Source: an uncultured bacterium (lineage in GTDB: Bacteria; Patescibacteriota; Saccharimonadia; Saccharimonadales; Saccharimonadaceae). From it: a DNA stretch of 9,439 nt. The stretch lies in NCBI GenBank assembly GCA_903889015.1, contig CAISVS010000054.1, positions 1-9,439 of the forward strand. Direction: 5' to 3'. Shown piece after piece: positions 7,478 to 9,439 of the stretch. How positions within the stretch are numbered: the first letter of the stretch is position 1; each line of letters opens with the position of its first letter. A model generated the notes under the pieces. The model made no database searches. It saw only the letters and a program-made list of their open reading frames with translations, and was not told where the DNA came from. A program made the translations under genes and the position numbers.

Positions 7478-8301
7478 TAAATCATTCCCTCCGGTTTAAT
7501 GTATGGGGCTTCACCTGGGCCTTTTTTGACATACATAGCGGTAACGTCGTTAAAATCACCCAGTGGCTCGCGGACGGCAGTATCGGGGTTGTAAAAATTA
7601 TAATACAACTCGCCTAAGGCTTTGGTGTCCAGTTGAATGCTTTGAACGCCCAATTGGAACAATCCAGCCATAACACCGTCAACGCGGTTTTTAATTTCGG
7701 TTTTTGCTTTTTCATAAGTAACGGTGTCAATTTTAGTAACAGTATCTTTGGACTTTGCGAATAACTTAGTAAAGGCACCTTTACTCTGGGCGACGACGTT
7801 CGTGACATCACCTTGGGGGTAATATGGGATAGCGATAAAGAACGACTTATCCATAATATTCGCCTCTTGAGATAAGACGTCGATAAAATTGATGTAATCA
7901 TCCATTAATACATTCAGCAGCATGTTGTCTTGGTTGCGACGGATTTGCACCAGATGATCAATGTATGGCCCAATATCAATCCGTTGTGACCTGATTAAGA
8001 TTTGAATTGGATGATTTAAAGCGTTTAAAAAGTTTTGGTAACTATATTCAACACCTTCGCGCTCGCGACTACTCATTAGGTCAAAGTTGATTGATTTACA
8101 GGCGATGACAGCACGGAATGATCCATCGGCCATGACAACCATGTTGTCTCGAACCTCAGATAGTAGTAGGCTGTTTTGAGTTGAGTTAGTATTTTTTAGT
8201 TTTGGTGTAGGCTGTGTGTTAGAGGCAGAGCCTTTTGGTACAGAACTACCAGCGTTAGCAACATCGGGTGTGGCGATTGGAAATTGATTAATTGGCGGCA
8301 T
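7477..8301 (-). CDS. TraC-like protein, resembling the N-terminal region of VirB4/TraC ATPases (no ATPase domain)
   Basis: This 274-residue protein precedes VirB4 in the T4SS operon. It begins with a low-complexity Ser/Pro/Thr/Asn-rich region (about 1-42), then a conserved-looking domain: LLSEVRDNMVVMADGSFRAVI, SINFDLMSSRE, and NFLNALNHPIQILIRSQRIDI, a block I associate with the TraC-like proteins that accompany VirB4 in Gram-positive and CPR systems. There is no Walker A or B and no signal peptide or membrane segment, so it is probably cytoplasmic and may bind VirB4 or supply its missing N-terminal part. It ends in the TAATG junction with virB4, ideal for equimolar expression. The start at 8301 is backed by GGGAG nine bases upstream, within a G-rich tract (8311-8323). 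It could equally be described as one half of a split VirB4. Family assignment is from memory of motifs. Confidence 0.88.
   Translation of the reverse strand: MPPINQFPIATPDVANAGSSVPKGSASNTQPTPKLKNTNSTQNSLLLSEVRDNMVVMADGSFRAVIACKSINFDLMSSREREGVEYSYQNFLNALNHPIQILIRSQRIDIGPYIDHLVQIRRNQDNMLLNVLMDDYINFIDVLSQEANIMDKSFFIAIPYYPQGDVTNVVAQSKGAFTKLFAKSKDTVTKIDTVTYEKAKTEIKNRVDGVMAGLFQLGVQSIQLDTKALGELYYNFYNPDTAVREPLGDFNDVTAMYVKKGPGEAPYIKPEGMI
7487..7492 (-). promoter_or_regulatory. Shine-Dalgarno site for virB4
   Basis: GGAGGG on the - strand, nine bases before the virB4 ATG and inside the last codons of the TraC-like gene. It is the strongest ribosome binding site in the operon. It fixes the VirB4 start and, with the TAATG junction, supports coupled or reinitiated translation. 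Confidence 0.75.
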
Positions 8302-8310
8302 AATTTGTTA

Positions 8311-8323
8311 CTCCCACTCCCCC
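8311..8323 (-). promoter_or_regulatory. G-rich Shine-Dalgarno region for the TraC-like gene
   Basis: On the - strand the tract reads GGGGGAGTGGGAG, with the proximal GGGAG nine bases before the ATG at 8301. It lies in the 29-bp gap after the PrgI stop and supports the chosen start. Confidence 0.65.
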
Positions 8324-8330
8324 TATGCTA

Positions 8331-9257
8331 TTATCGCAGCGAAACTATTACTTCTTGATTTAAATCTTGTTTGTCATGAATTCGATTTGCTACCCGTGCG
8401 ATTGTTTCGATTGACAAATCAGAATTACTTGCGAGGTTAATTATATCAGCTGTTGCCACCTTTTCGCTAGTGGTTGAATCTGGTTGATGAAATTGTTCGG
8501 TTGGGTCAATTGGTTGTAAGACTGACTGCTGAATATCGGTTGGGTATGGGTTGTATTGCACAGTCGGTTCGACGACGATTGGCATGGCGTTTGTAGTTGG
8601 TGTCGGTGTTGCACCACTGAAATAATCAAATGTATTTATTGTTGGCTGTGAAACTGTGTTGGCTTGGCCTCGGACCATATCAACCATTTGTTGATGTTTA
8701 CGGGCATCATTTTGGTCAAGTTTGTAATTAAGGGCCATCGCAATCGAATTATTGCTGTCCAATACGTCATCGACTTGTTGAGCGGCAAAATAAACATCAC
8801 TTTTCATAGCACTGTTTGGTGCCTGAACACCAGCTCCACGTACGGCCCAACCTTGGCTGTCAACGATTTCAGCCAGATAACTAAATCGACGCTGAGCTTC
8901 GTTTTGGGATAAATCTTTGGTTCGTTGAACCTCGATGATTTTAGGTGTAGTAATTTCAATTAATGATTCAACCCCATCGGCATCCCACAAGCGTTTACGC
9001 GGCTTCATATAAAACGATAATATTGCCGCTAGGTAGACTTCCATGGGCTGATCTTTGCGAAGTGGCAACGCCAGCGCACCGAACACAATTATTACAGGCA
9101 ACGGAATAATTACCAGCGGAATGAATAATTGTGCCAATCCCCATGCGATTGTAATAGACAATGCGACGATTATAAGATAAACGAACTGGCGAAAGCTAAA
9201 CGGGCCGATTAATTTATCGTCCGCTTCAACGTCCTGAGGAACTTTATATACCGCCAT
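8331..9257 (-). CDS. PrgI-family (VirB3-like) T4SS membrane protein with long C-terminal extension
   Basis: First gene of the operon. PrgI/VirB3 proteins are small inner-membrane components that work with VirB4. The N-terminus shows the family block: YKVPQDVEADDKLIGPFSFRQFVYL (residues 4-28, discontinuously conserved), followed by two closely spaced membrane segments at about 25-45 and 47-65, then LPLRKDQPMEVYL and a YMKPRKRLW motif (83-91), all typical. Classical PrgI/VirB3 proteins are roughly 100-130 residues; this one is 308. The extension contains SQGWAVRG (134-141), a hydrophilic helical stretch (about 150-200), a Thr/Pro/Asn/Gln-rich low-complexity region (about 200-262) and a short helical end (about 268-300), all probably cytoplasmic. 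No Shine-Dalgarno precedes the ATG (upstream bases ATAAGCACG); instead an extended -10 sits nine bases away, suggesting a leaderless transcript. Twenty-nine bases separate its stop from the TraC-like gene. Confidence 0.93.
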   Translation of the reverse strand: MAVYKVPQDVEADDKLIGPFSFRQFVYLIIVALSITIAWGLAQLFIPLVIIPLPVIIVFGALALPLRKDQPMEVYLAAILSFYMKPRKRLWDADGVESLIEITTPKIIEVQRTKDLSQNEAQRRFSYLAEIVDSQGWAVRGAGVQAPNSAMKSDVYFAAQQVDDVLDSNNSIAMALNYKLDQNDARKHQQMVDMVRGQANTVSQPTINTFDYFSGATPTPTTNAMPIVVEPTVQYNPYPTDIQQSVLQPIDPTEQFHQPDSTTSEKVATADIINLASNSDLSIETIARVANRIHDKQDLNQEVIVSLR

Positions 9258-9266
9258 CGTGCTTAT

Positions 9267-9275
9267 AGTATAACA
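9267..9275 (-). promoter_or_regulatory. Probable extended -10 promoter of the T4SS operon
   Basis: Read on the - strand the bases are TGTTATACT: the TGn extension plus TATACT, five of six matches to TATAAT. No good -35 lies at 16-20 bp spacing; the flank is AT-rich (TAATAC region), which fits an extended -10 promoter that does not need a -35. The last base of the -10 is only nine bases before the ATG at 9257, so transcription would begin about two to four bases upstream of the start codon. Confidence 0.5.
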
Positions 9276-9348
9276 AATTTAATTTATTAGTATTAGTACG
9301 AAACTTCTAACATCAAACGCAACCGTTAAAATGTAGCATAATAATCTT

Positions 9349-9353
9349 GGAGG
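9349..9353 (+). promoter_or_regulatory. Shine-Dalgarno site for the transposase
   Basis: GGAGG seven bases before the ATG at 9361, near ideal strength and spacing. Possible -10 elements upstream are TAAAAT (9327-9332) or CATAAT (9337-9342), but neither has a convincing -35. Confidence 0.7.
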
Positions 9354-9360
9354 ATTAAAA

Positions 9361-9439
9361 ATGAAACACCTAACGGCTGCGAATCGTGGCAGTATCGAAA
9401 TACTACTACAAGAACAGTATACATATAAACATATAGCTA
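9361..9439 (+). CDS. IS30-type transposase, N-terminal 26 codons only
   Basis: The frame reads MKHLTAANRGSIEILLQEQY, then TYKHIA at the window edge. This matches the N-terminal helix-turn-helix start of IS30-family transposases (x-LT-x3-R-x2-IE-x-LL-x4-(S/T)Y-x2-IA), which bind the element's ends before the DDE catalytic domain. The ATG is preceded by GGAGG (9349-9353) with seven bases between, and an in-frame TAG at 9334-9336 rules out a start more than 24 bases upstream. It is divergent from the secretion operon. Only the first 26 residues can be seen, so whether the gene is intact is unknown; a different HTH protein is the main alternative. Confidence 0.7.
   Translation, partial: MKHLTAANRGSIEILLQEQYTYKHIA

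Larger units (their letters stand above)
1020..9257 (-). other. Six-gene type IV secretion operon (PrgI/VirB3, TraC-like, VirB4, membrane protein, wall hydrolase, small membrane protein)
   Basis: Six genes in one direction are packed with junctions of +29 bp, -1 bp (TAATG), +19 bp, -4 bp (ATGA) and -4 bp (ATGA), which indicates one transcript and translational coupling. Recognisable parts are a PrgI-family VirB3, a TraC-like protein, the VirB4 ATPase with intact Walker motifs and a secreted lysozyme/CHAP hydrolase. The order matches the core of Gram-positive conjugation modules (Tn916 orf17 to orf13; PrgI-J-K in pCF10-type systems). Relaxase, coupling ATPase and oriT are not in the window, so this is the channel/motor part only. 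No internal promoter or terminator is obvious. The operon comparison is inference from known gene orders. Confidence 0.85.
9301..9439 (+). mobile_element. Left end of a probable IS30-family insertion sequence, running off the window
   Basis: The element is inferred from the transposase start at 9361 and a candidate terminal inverted repeat at about 9307-9331. The bases TCAAACGCAACCGTTA there resemble, from memory, the TCAACGCAAC-GTTA core of IS30-family ends. The exact outer boundary cannot be set without the right end; it may lie a few bases on either side of 9301. If right, the element sits immediately upstream of the T4SS operon promoter. The right part, including the other inverted repeat and target duplication, is outside the window. 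Confidence 0.45.

Noticed and set aside
7614..7901. 95-codon open frame on the - strand within the TraC-like gene in another frame
   Set aside because: Fully inside a gene with clear family motifs, low-complexity Ser/Leu/Lys content, no ribosome binding site.
7477..8301. virB4 broken by a frameshift or nonsense mutation into two pieces
   Set aside because: The downstream gene has its own strong Shine-Dalgarno and proper ATG, the junction is a clean TAATG, and the N-terminal part of the 629-residue protein already looks like a normal VirB4 start. Separate genes are the better reading.
9281..9300. Operator or iteron from the tandem TATTAG copies
   Set aside because: Only two copies of an AT-rich hexamer, too little to claim a binding site; kept only as a note at the possible IS junction.

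Overview
The window looks like chromosomal DNA from a member of the Candidate Phyla Radiation (Patescibacteria), most likely Saccharibacteria (TM7). The reasons are the AT-rich composition, the very tight gene packing, and a type IV secretion (T4SS) gene set of the Gram-positive/TM7 kind: a PrgI-like VirB3, a TraC-like protein, VirB4, a large membrane protein and a secreted wall hydrolase. TGA is read as stop (it ends two genes inside ATGA overlaps), which argues against the recoded SR1/Gracilibacteria lineages. The lineage is inferred from gene content only.

Layout. From the left edge to 1019 (+ strand) lies recF, missing only its first few codons. From 9257 down to 1020 (- strand) there is one co-directional block of six genes: a PrgI-like VirB3 protein (9257-8331), a TraC-like protein (8301-7477), the VirB4 ATPase (7477-5588), an 816-residue membrane protein (5568-3118), a secreted lysozyme/CHAP cell-wall hydrolase (3121-1724) and a small single-pass membrane protein (1727-1020). 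Junctions are a 29-bp gap, a TAATG stop/start overlap, a 19-bp gap, then two ATGA overlaps, so the block reads as one translationally coupled operon. At the right edge, on the + strand and divergent from the operon, the first 26 codons of an IS30-type transposase start at 9361 behind a good Shine-Dalgarno. The 103-bp gap 9258-9360 holds the probable operon promoter (an extended -10, TGTTATACT, only 9 bp before the first ATG, hence a probably leaderless message) and probably the left end of the insertion sequence.

How the genes fit together. The order VirB3-like, TraC-like plus VirB4, large membrane protein, wall hydrolase, small single-pass protein parallels the core of Gram-positive conjugation modules such as Tn916 orf17-orf16-orf15-orf14-orf13. 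By that parallel the 816-residue protein would sit in the VirB6 (channel) position and the 235-residue protein in the VirB8/TcpC position. These last two roles rest on gene order and topology, not on sequence recognition. No relaxase, coupling protein (VirD4/TcpA) or oriT is visible, so the substrate (DNA for conjugation, or protein/DNA exchange with the host cell) cannot be told from this window.

There is no non-coding stretch over 300 bases. I saw no tRNA, rRNA, CRISPR array or convincing intrinsic terminator.
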